Shown in pieces: positions 34,899 through 43,960 of a stretch of DNA of 64,000 nucleotides. The notes beneath the pieces are model-generated. The model was not told the DNA's origin, did not search any database, and saw only the letters and a program-made list of their open reading frames with translations. A program made the translations under genes and the position numbers. The stretch spans positions 186,001 to 250,000 of the forward strand of contig NZ_JACIDY010000004.1 in assembly GCF_014196615.1 (NCBI RefSeq), given 5' to 3'. The DNA comes from Novosphingobium fluoreni (GTDB taxonomy: Bacteria; Pseudomonadota; Alphaproteobacteria; Sphingomonadales; Sphingomonadaceae). Every line of letters begins with the position of its first letter. Positions within the stretch are counted from its first letter, which is position 1.

Positions 34899-35993
34899 AT
34901 GAACCTGGAGCTTTCTGACGACCAGCGGATGCTGAAGGACAGCATCGAGCGTCTCGTCACCGAACGTTATCCTTTCGACAAGCGCCACGGCCATGCCGCC
35001 GGTGCGCGTGGGTTTTCGGATGCGGTCTGGGGCGAGATGGTTGAGCTTGGGCTGACCATGCTGCCGTTCTCAGAACACGTTGGCGGTCTGGGTCTGGGTG
35101 GCGTGGAGACGATGATCGTGGGCGAGGCGATCGGGCGTGGGCTGTTGCTCGAACCCTACCTCTCCTCAATCGTCCTGGCAGGAACCGCGATCGCCGAAGG
35201 GACGGCGCCCGAAATCGCAGCCGCGCAGCTGGAAGGCATCATGGGCGGGCAGACGATCGCCGCCCTCGCCGATCGCGCAGAAGTGACCGCTACGCCCAAT
35301 GGCGACAGTGTTCGCCTGGACGGCGCCGCTTCACTCGTGCTGGGCGGCGATCATGCCGATGTGTTCGTCGTAACCTCAAATGACGATGCCTGGATCGTCC
35401 CGGCAGACGCGCCCGGCCTCTCGCGCCGCGGCTTCAGCCTGCATGGCGGCGGTGGCGCGGCGGACCTTACGCTCAGCGGCGTGCAAGTCTCCAACGAGGC
35501 GCGCGTTACCGCGTCCGCAGTCACCCGCGCCATAGAGGCGGGGATAGCATTCCTGGCCGCCGAAGCGGCGGGGGCGATGCGCGCGGCGCTGGACGTGACG
35601 GTGGAATACCTGAAGACCCGCGTGCAGTTCGGCAAGGCCATCGGCACCAACCAGGCTTTGCAACATCGCGCGGCAGAGATGCTTGTGGAAGTGGAGCAGG
35701 CGACGTCCGCCGCGATCTACGGTGCGTTGCTGGCGAATGAAGACGATCCGGCAGAACGCGCCCGCGGAACCGCCGCGATCAAGGCGGTCATCGGCAAGAC
35801 GGGTCGGTTCGTCGCGCAATACGCCGTCCAGCTCCATGGTGGCATCGGTGTCAGCGAGGAACACGTGGTGAGCCATTACTTCCGCCGCCTGACTGCGATC
35901 GGCATGCTGCTGGGCGGCACCGACGAACAGATCAAGCGGCTGGCGAAGATGGGTGGTTTTACATCTGCCACGCCGCATCTGGCCGCAGCCTGA
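34899..35993 (+). CDS. Acyl-CoA dehydrogenase, beta-like subunit
   Basis: A 364-residue acyl-CoA dehydrogenase homologue starting at ATG 34899 (AGGAAG 5 bases upstream). It has the N-terminal helical domain (MNLELSDDQRMLKDSIERLV), a reduced middle domain, and the C-terminal FAD-arginine block YLKTRVQFGKAIGTNQALQHRAAEML and QLHGGIGVSEEH. The segment that carries the catalytic Glu in active chains here reads TRAIEAGIAFLAAEAAG, without the ExR motif. It is therefore probably the non-catalytic, FAD-binding partner of the preceding dehydrogenase rather than an independent enzyme. Both genes are adjacent and co-directional. Confidence 0.88.
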   Translation: MNLELSDDQRMLKDSIERLVTERYPFDKRHGHAAGARGFSDAVWGEMVELGLTMLPFSEHVGGLGLGGVETMIVGEAIGRGLLLEPYLSSIVLAGTAIAEGTAPEIAAAQLEGIMGGQTIAALADRAEVTATPNGDSVRLDGAASLVLGGDHADVFVVTSNDDAWIVPADAPGLSRRGFSLHGGGGAADLTLSGVQVSNEARVTASAVTRAIEAGIAFLAAEAAGAMRAALDVTVEYLKTRVQFGKAIGTNQALQHRAAEMLVEVEQATSAAIYGALLANEDDPAERARGTAAIKAVIGKTGRFVAQYAVQLHGGIGVSEEHVVSHYFRRLTAIGMLLGGTDEQIKRLAKMGGFTSATPHLAAA

Positions 35994-36112
35994 GCGATAA
36001 GACCGGGCCATCACGCCGGTACATCGCAGCGGCGATAACTGTATGCGCACTGCCGCGCCAGATCGGGGCGTGCTAGGGCCGCATCCAATAGCTTACGAGA
36101 AAGGGTTCCTGC

Positions 36113-36883
36113 ATGTCGGTCGAGGTACAAATCGATAGTGGCGTCGCCACGGTCACGATCAATCGCCCGGAACGCAAGAACGCGATCACCATGGCGATGC
36201 GTGGCGAATTCCAACAGGTGTTCGAAAGCCTGCAGGACAATGATGATGTTCGCGTCATCGTCCTGACCGGCGCCGGTGGCGATTTCGCGGCCGGGGCCGA
36301 CGTGGGCGAGATGGGTCAGGGCGGCGTGCGCGGCAACTCGATCAAGGCGCGCACCTTGCACCGCATGGTCCGCAGCGTAGCCCACACCAACAAGCCGGTG
36401 ATCGCCGCTGTCGAAGGCGTATGCATCGGCGTGGCCTTTGCACTGGCGCTGGCATCGGACTTCATCATCTGCGCTGACAACGCGCGCTTCCAGTTCGCCT
36501 TCCGCCACATCGGTCTGGCAATGGACGGGGCGGCAGGCTGGCTGCTGGAGCGTCACGTTGGCATAATGCGCGCCAAGGAAATCGCTTATTCCGGGCGTTT
36601 CGTTAGCGGTACCGAAGCGGTTTCGCTCGGCTTTGCGCTTGAATCAGTTCCTGCCGGCGGCGTTCTGGCGCGTGCGCAGGAGATGGCCGCCACCTTTGCC
36701 AACGCGCCCACGATCGCGCTGTCGCAAATCAAGCGCCAGTTCGACGCGGCACCGGGCCAGACCTTGGCAGACGCCCTGGAGTTCGAATTCGCCGTGCAGG
36801 CTCTGATGACCTGGACTGACGATTTCCGCGAAGGCACCACTGCCTTCAAGGAGAAGCGCAAGCCTGCCTACACGGGGGCCTGA
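36113..36883 (+). CDS. Enoyl-CoA hydratase/isomerase family protein
   Basis: A 256-residue crotonase-fold enzyme (VATVTINRPERKNAITMAMRGEF; oxyanion segments LTGAGGDFAAGADV and GVCIGVAFALALASDFIIC). The acidic-residue region FAFRHIGLAMDGAAGWLL has the 'IGL..DG' form of PaaG-like isomerases and hydratases and lacks the first hydratase glutamate. It starts a new translational unit 119 bases after the dehydrogenase pair. Its stop overlaps the thioesterase start by one base (TGATG), beginning a chain of coupled genes that runs to 41442. Confidence 0.88.
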   Translation: MSVEVQIDSGVATVTINRPERKNAITMAMRGEFQQVFESLQDNDDVRVIVLTGAGGDFAAGADVGEMGQGGVRGNSIKARTLHRMVRSVAHTNKPVIAAVEGVCIGVAFALALASDFIICADNARFQFAFRHIGLAMDGAAGWLLERHVGIMRAKEIAYSGRFVSGTEAVSLGFALESVPAGGVLARAQEMAATFANAPTIALSQIKRQFDAAPGQTLADALEFEFAVQALMTWTDDFREGTTAFKEKRKPAYTGA

Positions 36884-37329
36884 TGCCCTCGACTGGCTCA
36901 AGCGACGTGGCAGCGCAGATCGCGGCGTTGCTTGAGAAACCCTACGCCCGCTTCTTCGGGTTCGAGGTCTTGCGGGCAGAGCCTGGTGCCATCACCCTCG
37001 CCTTGGCGCATCGGGTGGAATTCCAGCATGCGCCGGGTTTTTTCCAAGGCACCGTCACCACCGCCATGGGTGAAATCGCCGGCAGCTGGAGCGCTGCGAC
37101 GGCGGCAGGAAGTGAGCATGACACCGTGGTTCTGGAGCAATCGATCCGCTTTGTCGCCGCCGCGCGGGGTGATCGTCTGATCGGCGTGGGCCGGATGATC
37201 CGCAAGGGCAAGTCGATCAGCTTCGCGGCGACCGACATCTTTGCCGAACACCACGGCGAACGCACCTTATGCGCGCAGCTCTCCCTCACTGCCCGTCATT
37301 CCTTCCTGCGCACCGGAGGTGCTGCATGA
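36883..37329 (+). CDS. PaaI-type hotdog thioesterase
   Basis: A 148-residue single hotdog-fold protein that hydrolyses acyl-CoA thioesters. The centre reads FFQGTVTTAMGEIAGSWSA with a glutamate after AMG, where PaaI/YdiI-type enzymes have their catalytic Asp/Glu; VVLEQSIRFVAAARGDRLIG is the following strand pair. Both ends overlap neighbouring genes (1 base with the crotonase, 4 bases with the oxidoreductase), so it is co-expressed with them. It may release a dead-end or product acid from CoA. Substrate not inferable. Confidence 0.85.
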   Translation: MPSTGSSDVAAQIAALLEKPYARFFGFEVLRAEPGAITLALAHRVEFQHAPGFFQGTVTTAMGEIAGSWSAATAAGSEHDTVVLEQSIRFVAAARGDRLIGVGRMIRKGKSISFAATDIFAEHHGERTLCAQLSLTARHSFLRTGGAA

Positions 37330-38423
37330 CCGATCAGGTCGACGCCATCGTCGTTGGCGCGGGCGTAGTCGGGCTGGCGATCGGGCGGGCGCTGGCGCTA
37401 GCCGGTAAGCCGCCCTTGATCCTGGAAGGCGAGCCGCATTTCGGATCGTGGACGTCCAGCCGAAACAGCGAAGTGATCCATGCGGGTATCTATTATCCGG
37501 AGGGGTCATTGAAGGCGCGGCTGTGCGTCGAAGGGAAACACCAGCTTTACGCGTTCTGCCAAGCACGCGGTGTACCTCATCAGCAGCTTGGCAAGCTGAT
37601 CTTCGCCCATAGCGACACTCAACTGGGTGAGCTGGATGCGATCCTAGCGCATGCGCGGCAGGCCGGCGTCGATGATCTCAGGCCGCTTGACCGCGCCGAC
37701 GCGCGGGCCATGGAGCCAGAGCTGGATTGCGCCGGGGCCTTGTTTTCCCCTTCGACCGGCATCGTTGACAGCCACGCCTTCATGCTCGCCTTGCTCGGTG
37801 AAGCGGAAAGCCATGGCGCGATGCTGGTACCCGGCAGCGAGATCACCCGCGTAACGCATGTTAATGGCCTGTGGCATGTCCATCTCGACGATGGCGAAGC
37901 CGCAGTGGCCAGCCCGATCCTCATCAATGCTGCAGGCCTGGGTGCGCAGGCGCTCGCGGCACGGATCGAGGCTTTGCCGGCGACGCATGTGCCGCCGCTC
38001 CATCTCGCCCGAGGAGTATATTTCACGTATTCGGGCAAAGTACCGTTCTCGCACCTGATCTATCCGGTGCCCGAGGCGGGCGGCCTTGGCACCCACTTGA
38101 CGCTCGACCTGGGTGGGCAAGCCCGCTTCGGCCCAGACGTGGAATGGATCGACACAATCGACTACACCGTCGATCCCGCCCGGCTCCCACGCTTCGCCGC
38201 TGCCGCCAAGCGGATCTGGCCCGGGCTTGACGAGACCAGGTTGCAGCCAGGCTATGCCGGCATCCGCCCCAAGGTAAGCGGGCCGGGTGAGCCGGCGGGT
38301 GACTTCATTATTTCCGGCCCTGAAGATCATGGCTGCACAGGCCTGGTAAACTTGTTCGGGATCGAGTCTCCAGGCCTGACCGCCAGCATGGCTATCGCCG
38401 ATGTCGTGGCGGCCAAGCTGTGA
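37326..38423 (+). CDS. FAD-dependent oxidoreductase, L-2-hydroxyglutarate oxidase-like
   Basis: A DAO-family flavoprotein of 365 residues. The FAD fold is IVVGAGVVGLAIGRALALAG (8-27), followed by SRNSEVIHAGIYYPEGSLKARLCVEG, a segment characteristic of the LhgO/L2HGDH subgroup. GYAGIRPK and GIESPGLTASMAIADVV close the chain. Known relatives oxidise L-2-hydroxyglutarate to 2-oxoglutarate, but the operon (beta-oxidation plus alcohol and aldehyde oxidation) suggests a related 2-hydroxyacid. The start ATG 37326 has GGAGGT 6 bases upstream and overlaps the thioesterase stop. The next gene begins inside its stop (GTGA). Confidence 0.87.
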   Translation: MTDQVDAIVVGAGVVGLAIGRALALAGKPPLILEGEPHFGSWTSSRNSEVIHAGIYYPEGSLKARLCVEGKHQLYAFCQARGVPHQQLGKLIFAHSDTQLGELDAILAHARQAGVDDLRPLDRADARAMEPELDCAGALFSPSTGIVDSHAFMLALLGEAESHGAMLVPGSEITRVTHVNGLWHVHLDDGEAAVASPILINAAGLGAQALAARIEALPATHVPPLHLARGVYFTYSGKVPFSHLIYPVPEAGGLGTHLTLDLGGQARFGPDVEWIDTIDYTVDPARLPRFAAAAKRIWPGLDETRLQPGYAGIRPKVSGPGEPAGDFIISGPEDHGCTGLVNLFGIESPGLTASMAIADVVAAKL

Positions 38424-40009
38424 CAGAAGCTGACTACATTATCATCGGCGGCGGCAGCGCGGGCTGCGTCCTCGCCGCCCGCTTGAGCGAGGATCCCTCG
38501 ATCCGCGTCCTGCTGATCGAGGCCGGACCGCGCGATACCAATCCCTGGATTCACGTGCCGCTGGGCTACGGCAAACTGTTCAATCATGAGCGATTGAACT
38601 GGCGGTTCCAGTCCGAGCCGGAGCCGGGCATGAACGGCCGCCGGGTGAACCAGCCGCGTGGCCGCGTGCTGGGCGGTTCCTCCTCGATCAATGGCCTGCT
38701 GTATGTGCGCGGACAGCGTGAGGATTTCGATGCCTGGTCGCGGCTGGGCAATCGGGGCTGGGGCTATGAGGATCTGCTGCCCTATTTCCGGCGCGCCGAA
38801 GGGCAGCAACGTGGCGCCGATCCCTGGCACGGTGCGGACGGCCCGCTTGCCGTCTCCGACCCCAGCGAGCCACATACGCTTTGCGACGCCTTTATCGAGG
38901 CGGGCGTGGAAGCGGGCTATGCGCGCAACGATGATTTCAACGGCGAGACGCAGGAAGGCGTGGGATACTATCAATCCACGATGAAGCGGGGCCGCCGATG
39001 CAGCGCGGCTGTGGCGTATTTAAAGCCAGCTCGCAACCGTCGGAACCTTCAGGTCACCACCGGCGCGATGGTTCGGCGCATCCTTCTGGAGGGTAAACGC
39101 GCCACCGGCGTCGAGTGGACGGACGAAAGCGGCACGAGCCAGCGCGCCACCGCCTGGCGCGAAGTCATCCTGTCAGCCGGAGCCATCGGCAGCCCGCAAA
39201 TCCTGGAATTGTCCGGCATCGGCGATGGTGAACGTCTGCGCGGCCTGGGCATAGAGACGATCCACCACAACCCCGAGGTGGGGGAAAACTTCCAGGACCA
39301 TCTCCAGGTTCGCACCGTCTACAAAGCGACGCGGCCGATCACGTTCAACGATGACATGCTCTCGCCTTTCCGTACCATGGGAGTGGGTCTGCGCTATGCG
39401 CTCAGCCGGAAGGGACCGCTTACGGTTTCGGCGGGATATGCGGGCGGCTTCCTGCGCTCGGACATCGCGCGGGACGAAAGGCCGGATATCCAGTGCCTGT
39501 TCATCACCTTCAGCACGACGAAGATGGGCGACAAATTGCACGCCTTTTCCGGATTCACCGTGTCCGCCTGCCCGCTTCGGCCTGAAAGCCGGGGCCACGT
39601 CCACGCTGTCAGCCCCGACGCGACGGTCTCCCCGGCGATCCTGGCGAACTTCCTGACGACCGAGCGTGATGAAGCCGAAGTCGTCGCCGGGATGCGCATC
39701 GTGCGAAAGATCATGGCGCAATCCGCGATCGCTCCGTTCGTGAAGGAAGAACACATACCCGGCTCTGACATGGCCAGCGACGAACAGCTTTTGGCCTACG
39801 CCCGGGAAACCGGCGGCTCGATCTATCACGCCAGCTGCTCGGCCGCGATGGGCAAGGTGGTGGATGCATCGCTGCGCGTCATGGGGATCGAGGGCTTGCG
39901 CGTTGCCGATGCCTCGATCATGCCCGCAGTACCGTCAGGCAATACCAACGCTGCCGTGATCGCCATCGGCGAAAAGGCGGCCGACATGATCCGCGAGGAC
40001 AATCGATGA
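38420..40009 (+). CDS. GMC-family alcohol dehydrogenase/oxidase
   Basis: FAD-dependent oxidation of a primary alcohol to an aldehyde. The 529-residue chain starts at GTG 38420 with the FAD motif IIIGGGSAGCVLAARLSE, has GMC signature 1 (GRVLGGSSSINGLLYVRG), and the C-terminal catalytic pair His470 (IYHASCSAAMG) and an Asn in PSGNTNAAV (508/510). Length and motifs match choline-dehydrogenase-like and polyethylene-glycol-dehydrogenase-like members known in sphingomonads. It overlaps both neighbours by 4 bases and precedes an aldehyde dehydrogenase, so alcohol to aldehyde to acid is a sound reading. The particular alcohol is unknown. Confidence 0.92.
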   Translation: MTEADYIIIGGGSAGCVLAARLSEDPSIRVLLIEAGPRDTNPWIHVPLGYGKLFNHERLNWRFQSEPEPGMNGRRVNQPRGRVLGGSSSINGLLYVRGQREDFDAWSRLGNRGWGYEDLLPYFRRAEGQQRGADPWHGADGPLAVSDPSEPHTLCDAFIEAGVEAGYARNDDFNGETQEGVGYYQSTMKRGRRCSAAVAYLKPARNRRNLQVTTGAMVRRILLEGKRATGVEWTDESGTSQRATAWREVILSAGAIGSPQILELSGIGDGERLRGLGIETIHHNPEVGENFQDHLQVRTVYKATRPITFNDDMLSPFRTMGVGLRYALSRKGPLTVSAGYAGGFLRSDIARDERPDIQCLFITFSTTKMGDKLHAFSGFTVSACPLRPESRGHVHAVSPDATVSPAILANFLTTERDEAEVVAGMRIVRKIMAQSAIAPFVKEEHIPGSDMASDEQLLAYARETGGSIYHASCSAAMGKVVDASLRVMGIEGLRVADASIMPAVPSGNTNAAVIAIGEKAADMIREDNR

Positions 40010-41442
40010 CCGAATACACCACGCTGGGCCTTTACATCGATGGCCGCTTCATCACGTCAGGTGCGGGCCGCAAGTCCGAGCCGGTTTTCGATCCGGCGAC
40101 GGATGAGGTACTGGCCGAACTTCCGCACGCGACTTCCGCCGAACTGGACGAGGCCGTGTCCGCTGCCGAGCGGGCTTTTCCCGCCTGGCGCGCGAAATCC
40201 GCGTTGGAGCGCAGCGATATCATGCGCCGGGCCGCCGGCCTGCTGCGCGATCGGATGGATCACTTGTGCCGCGTGATGACGCTGGAACAGGGCAAGCCCC
40301 TGGCGGAATCACGGGGCGAGTGGGTTCACGCGTGTGAAATCCTCGAATGGTGCGCCGAGGAAGGCCGCCGGGTCTATGGCCGGATCGTGCCCTCGCGCAT
40401 GCCCGGTCTCGACCACTTGGTCTTGTCGGAACCTGTCGGCCCGGCCGCGGTCTTTACACCCTGGAATTTCCCGGCGCTGACCCCTGCCCGCAAGCTTGCG
40501 GCCGGTCTCGCCGCCGGGTGCCCTGTAATCCTCAAGGCGTCGGAAGAGACGCCCGGCTCCGCGGTCGAAATCGTGCGCGCCCTGCATGAGGCGGGTTTAC
40601 CCGCCGGCTGCGCGCAACTGGTGTTCGGCGTGCCGTCGGAAGTATCCGAGCAGCTTATCCTGGCCCCCGCCATTCGCAAAGTCAGCTTTACCGGATCGAC
40701 ACAGGTGGGTCGCCACCTGATGAAGCTGGCGGCCGAAGGGCCCAAGCGCACCACGATGGAATTGGGCGGTAATGGTCCGGTAATCGTGTTTTCGGACGCG
40801 GACTACGATCGCACGATCAAGACGCTGGCAGCCGGCAAGTTTCGCAACGCCGGCCAAGTCTGCGTCAGCCCTGCCCGGTTTTTCGTGCATGAAAGCCTGA
40901 TCGACCGGTTCACCCAGGATCTAGCCGCACATGCCGCCGGGATTTCGGTCGGCTCTGGCCTTGCCGCAGACAGCGTGATGGGTCCCCTGGCGAACGGCCG
41001 CCGGGTGGAGGCGATGGAGCGCTTCATCGCCGATGCCGAAGATCGGGGCGGAACCATACGCGCCGGTGGCAAGCGTACGGGCAATGCGGGTAACTTTTTC
41101 CAGCCAACCGTGGTCACCGGGCTGGGCGGCGACGCCCTGCTCTTCAGTGAAGAATGCTTCGGCCCTATCATGCCGATCGCGCCGTTCTCCACCGTGGACG
41201 AAGCGATTGAGAAGGCGAACTCCGTCGCCGCCGGGCTTGCCGGTTACGCGTTCACCACCAGCCTCGACACCGCGCAGACGGCGATGCATCGCATCCGCAC
41301 CGGTATGGTGGGTCTCAACACGCTCACGATCTCCACTCCCGAGACGCCGTTCGGCGGCGTCGGCGAAAGCGGTCATGGCTCGGAAGGCGGCATGGAAGGG
41401 CTCCAGGCCTATCTCGATACCAAGCTGGTATCGCTGGCCTGA
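40006..41442 (+). CDS. NAD(P)-dependent aldehyde dehydrogenase
   Basis: Oxidises an aldehyde to a carboxylic acid; 478 residues, full length for the family. The general base Glu252 is in MELGGNGP and the nucleophile Cys286 in NAGQVCVSP; TPWNFPALTP marks the NAD fold. The 'GQVCVSPARFFV' and 'GYAFTTSL' forms are those of the succinate-semialdehyde/2-ketoglutarate-semialdehyde dehydrogenase group. Its ATG overlaps the GMC gene stop by 4 bases, so it almost certainly uses the aldehyde made there. It is the last gene of the coupled operon. Confidence 0.93.
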   Translation: MTEYTTLGLYIDGRFITSGAGRKSEPVFDPATDEVLAELPHATSAELDEAVSAAERAFPAWRAKSALERSDIMRRAAGLLRDRMDHLCRVMTLEQGKPLAESRGEWVHACEILEWCAEEGRRVYGRIVPSRMPGLDHLVLSEPVGPAAVFTPWNFPALTPARKLAAGLAAGCPVILKASEETPGSAVEIVRALHEAGLPAGCAQLVFGVPSEVSEQLILAPAIRKVSFTGSTQVGRHLMKLAAEGPKRTTMELGGNGPVIVFSDADYDRTIKTLAAGKFRNAGQVCVSPARFFVHESLIDRFTQDLAAHAAGISVGSGLAADSVMGPLANGRRVEAMERFIADAEDRGGTIRAGGKRTGNAGNFFQPTVVTGLGGDALLFSEECFGPIMPIAPFSTVDEAIEKANSVAAGLAGYAFTTSLDTAQTAMHRIRTGMVGLNTLTISTPETPFGGVGESGHGSEGGMEGLQAYLDTKLVSLA

Positions 41443-41475
41443 AGCTTCCCAGCGGCCGGTCAACCCGGATGCGCT

Positions 41476-42039
41476 TCAGCTTGCTGGAGCGTATCCACGG
41501 CTGCGGGTGAGTGGGCGATCGTGTGAGATATCGTTGCGATCGCGGGTGTTCGGACCGGTGGCCCGCATTTGCGAGAGATACTCCGCAGGCACGTCGACGG
41601 GGTTGAACGAGCCGGAAATCTGGTTGACGCACACCCGGTGCGCGATCGCCCAGTGCCCATCGCGCTTCTCGAAACGATCCACGTAGCGGCCGAAAGCCAA
41701 AGTCGGCGGGCCTTCGCGGTTTTCGCCCCAGAAGACGTAATACGTTTCGCCGTGAGCCACATCTCCGTCGATCTCGACCGTGTGGTTGGTGATGATATGC
41801 TGGTGCTGGTGCTGGAATTCTCCATGCCAGCCGATCGCCCAGTCGGTGAACTGGTCGGGATCGCCCTCCGCGACGCCATGCTCGTCGATAGCGTCGGGAT
41901 GATAGGCCGACGCCATCAGCGCCTTGTCGAAACGATCGATCCCGCGTGTATAGCGCAGCAGCGCCTGATAGATTTCATGCCGGTCCTTCTGCTCACGCAC
42001 GAACGCGATCAGCTCCGGCGTCAATTCGGTATCGGCCAT
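41476..42039 (-). CDS. SnoaL-like (NTF2-fold) protein
   Basis: A 187-residue protein with the SnoaL-like 4 / NTF2-fold pattern: IYQALLRYTRGIDRFDKALMASAYHPDAIDEHG, then THTVEIDGD-like strands (NHTVEIDGDVAHGETYYVFWG) and GRYVDRFEKRDGHWAIAHR. These are the hallmark phrases of the small-molecule isomerase, cyclase or dehydratase-like proteins found in many aromatic and steroid degradation clusters. The second Met of MQMAD was taken as start because AGGAG is 8 bases before it. It converges on the aldehyde dehydrogenase gene. Function unknown; a C-terminal tail of about 25 residues is low-complexity and basic. Confidence 0.8.
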   Translation of the reverse strand: MADTELTPELIAFVREQKDRHEIYQALLRYTRGIDRFDKALMASAYHPDAIDEHGVAEGDPDQFTDWAIGWHGEFQHQHQHIITNHTVEIDGDVAHGETYYVFWGENREGPPTLAFGRYVDRFEKRDGHWAIAHRVCVNQISGSFNPVDVPAEYLSQMRATGPNTRDRNDISHDRPLTRSRGYAPAS

Positions 42040-42308
42040 TTGCATCTCTCCTATTATTCCGGTCTCAACTTTCCCTGCTCTGGCGCGATGGCGCAAGGCG
42101 CGACGAACTGATCACATCACCGATGTCTCGCTCTATGCGGAGGGTTCAGCGAATAGGACCGCTTGCGCGTCCTCACCCGGTGGCCATCGATCAACGTGGC
42201 GGGCTGGTTCTGTCCCGCCGCAGACCGTTAGCAATGCGTGCCAGCCACCAGCGCTTGACCTCTGCCGGGCATGAGGCAGACGAATGCATGGACGAGCAGT
42301 AGTGGCAT

Positions 42309-43571
42309 TCAGTCCGGATGCCGTTCCACCGGCAAGCGACCCAGCACCACGTAAGCCAGCGCGGCGCACACGAACAGGACGAGCGCTATAATCAGCGAGA
42401 CGGCATACCCGCCGGTCCTGTCAAACATCACGCCGATCCCCGCCATGCCCAGCACGCCCGCGCTGGTGATACCAACGGTGCAGATACCAAATACGCTGCC
42501 AAACCGCGCGATTGGAAAATATCGGGCGATCATGAACGCAACGATGTCGATTTCGGCCCCCTGGGACGCACCGATCAGGATGACGCCGATATAGGCGAAG
42601 CGTGTATCATGTCCGGATAGCAACAGGCAGCCCACGCCCAAAGCCGACAGCAGCATGATACCTGCTGCCGTCATGGTGGCATTCGCGCGATCGAGCAACA
42701 AGCCCGCGCCGAAAGCACCGGCCAGCGCAGCCAGTCCTAGCATTCCCACCATGGCGGCAGCACGCGGCGCTGTCAGGCCGACTTCGATCAGTAGCGGCTG
42801 CAACTGGCTGATGATGGCAAGCAGCGGCATGTACGCGCAGGCGGCACCGGCGGTGATCGCCCATACACGGGGATCGCGCAACAAATCGCGCCAGGAGACC
42901 GCCCCACCGCCTTTAGAGTCTAACCCGGCGGGGGTCTGACGGATCGCATGGTTGTGGCGGTCCCGTTCGATACCCCAGTAAACCGCCGGGATGGCAATCA
43001 GCACGGTCAGGGTCGCCATAGCAGCGTAGCCCGTGCGCCATCCGCCCCATTGCATCAAGGCGAATAGCAATGGCGGCAACGAGGCCGCCATCAAAGCCAA
43101 CCCACATCGTCCTACCGCCAGGGAAAACCCCCGCGAGCGCACGAAGACCGCGGCCATCGCGCGGGAAAAACCCACACCCGAGGTCGCAAATCCGCTGAGC
43201 GAGAGCAAGGCGAACAAGGCATAATAGATCCAGATCGATCCCGGCATCAGCGACAGCCCCGTCCAAGCAGCCGCCACGCCCACGAACCCGCAAAGCAATA
43301 CCGGCCGCGCCCCGTGCCGATCGATTAGCCGCCCGATCGCGGGGTTGAGCAGAGCCAGGATCAGGGCCGCGTTATTGGCCATGGCGATTTCGCCACGGCT
43401 CCAACCAAAGGCGCTTTGCAAAGGCAGGATAAACAAGCTGGAGATATTGGGGAAGATCGAGGCTCCAAGGCCAAGTCCGAGCAGTGTCGCCACACCCGTG
43501 GGCCAATGCCGCCGCCATTCGGCACGCGTTGCGGTCCAATGGCTGTCCGCATCAATCTGTAGCGCTGTCAT
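42309..43571 (-). CDS. MFS transporter (no. 2)
   Basis: Inner-membrane carrier of 420 residues with 12 predicted hydrophobic segments in two halves. The loop between segments 2 and 3 (LNPAIGRLIDRHGARPVLLCG) is the MFS signature. ATG 43571 is preferred over an upstream GTG because the added residues are not hydrophobic or conserved. The divergent glycolate oxidase operon next door makes a hydroxy-acid or related monocarboxylate substrate plausible (resembling oxalate/formate-type MFS proteins), but this is inference. Confidence 0.87.
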   Translation of the reverse strand: MTALQIDADSHWTATRAEWRRHWPTGVATLLGLGLGASIFPNISSLFILPLQSAFGWSRGEIAMANNAALILALLNPAIGRLIDRHGARPVLLCGFVGVAAAWTGLSLMPGSIWIYYALFALLSLSGFATSGVGFSRAMAAVFVRSRGFSLAVGRCGLALMAASLPPLLFALMQWGGWRTGYAAMATLTVLIAIPAVYWGIERDRHNHAIRQTPAGLDSKGGGAVSWRDLLRDPRVWAITAGAACAYMPLLAIISQLQPLLIEVGLTAPRAAAMVGMLGLAALAGAFGAGLLLDRANATMTAAGIMLLSALGVGCLLLSGHDTRFAYIGVILIGASQGAEIDIVAFMIARYFPIARFGSVFGICTVGITSAGVLGMAGIGVMFDRTGGYAVSLIIALVLFVCAALAYVVLGRLPVERHPD

Positions 43572-43960
43572 ATCGTGCACTTCTTGCACCGATCCCACTT
43601 TAGAACCAGCACCGCCTGCAATTTAACTGCAACGCTATCACCTTCCTGCATCACGTCGGTGACATCAAAGCATCCCCCGCCAAGCTTTGCCTGCCACGCA
43701 TCCCGTTGCAGCAATCGCGTCGCAGCTCCGCCAGGCATGCAGCGGCATCAGCGTATCTTCTCAGACTTTATAAAATTTGGCCGCACCGATGCCGCGGGTG
43801 CCACCTCGCCAGCGGGTGTGGTCGTTCCATCCAAACGAAATCAATAATGTGATGCCGTGGCCTTGGAGGCGGTTCGCGCGCATCCGACATTGACGGGAAG
43901 GGCGGAGAGGTAAAACGAAAGCGTACACGACGAAGGCTCGTCGCACAGGATTGAACCGCG
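43572..43960. other. Divergent region between MFS no. 2 and glycolate oxidase operon
   Basis: No gene is supported; open frames here lack family features. An AT-rich patch (ACTTTATAAAATTTGG, about 43765-43780) could be promoter sequence. No repeat worth naming was seen. Confidence 0.45.
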
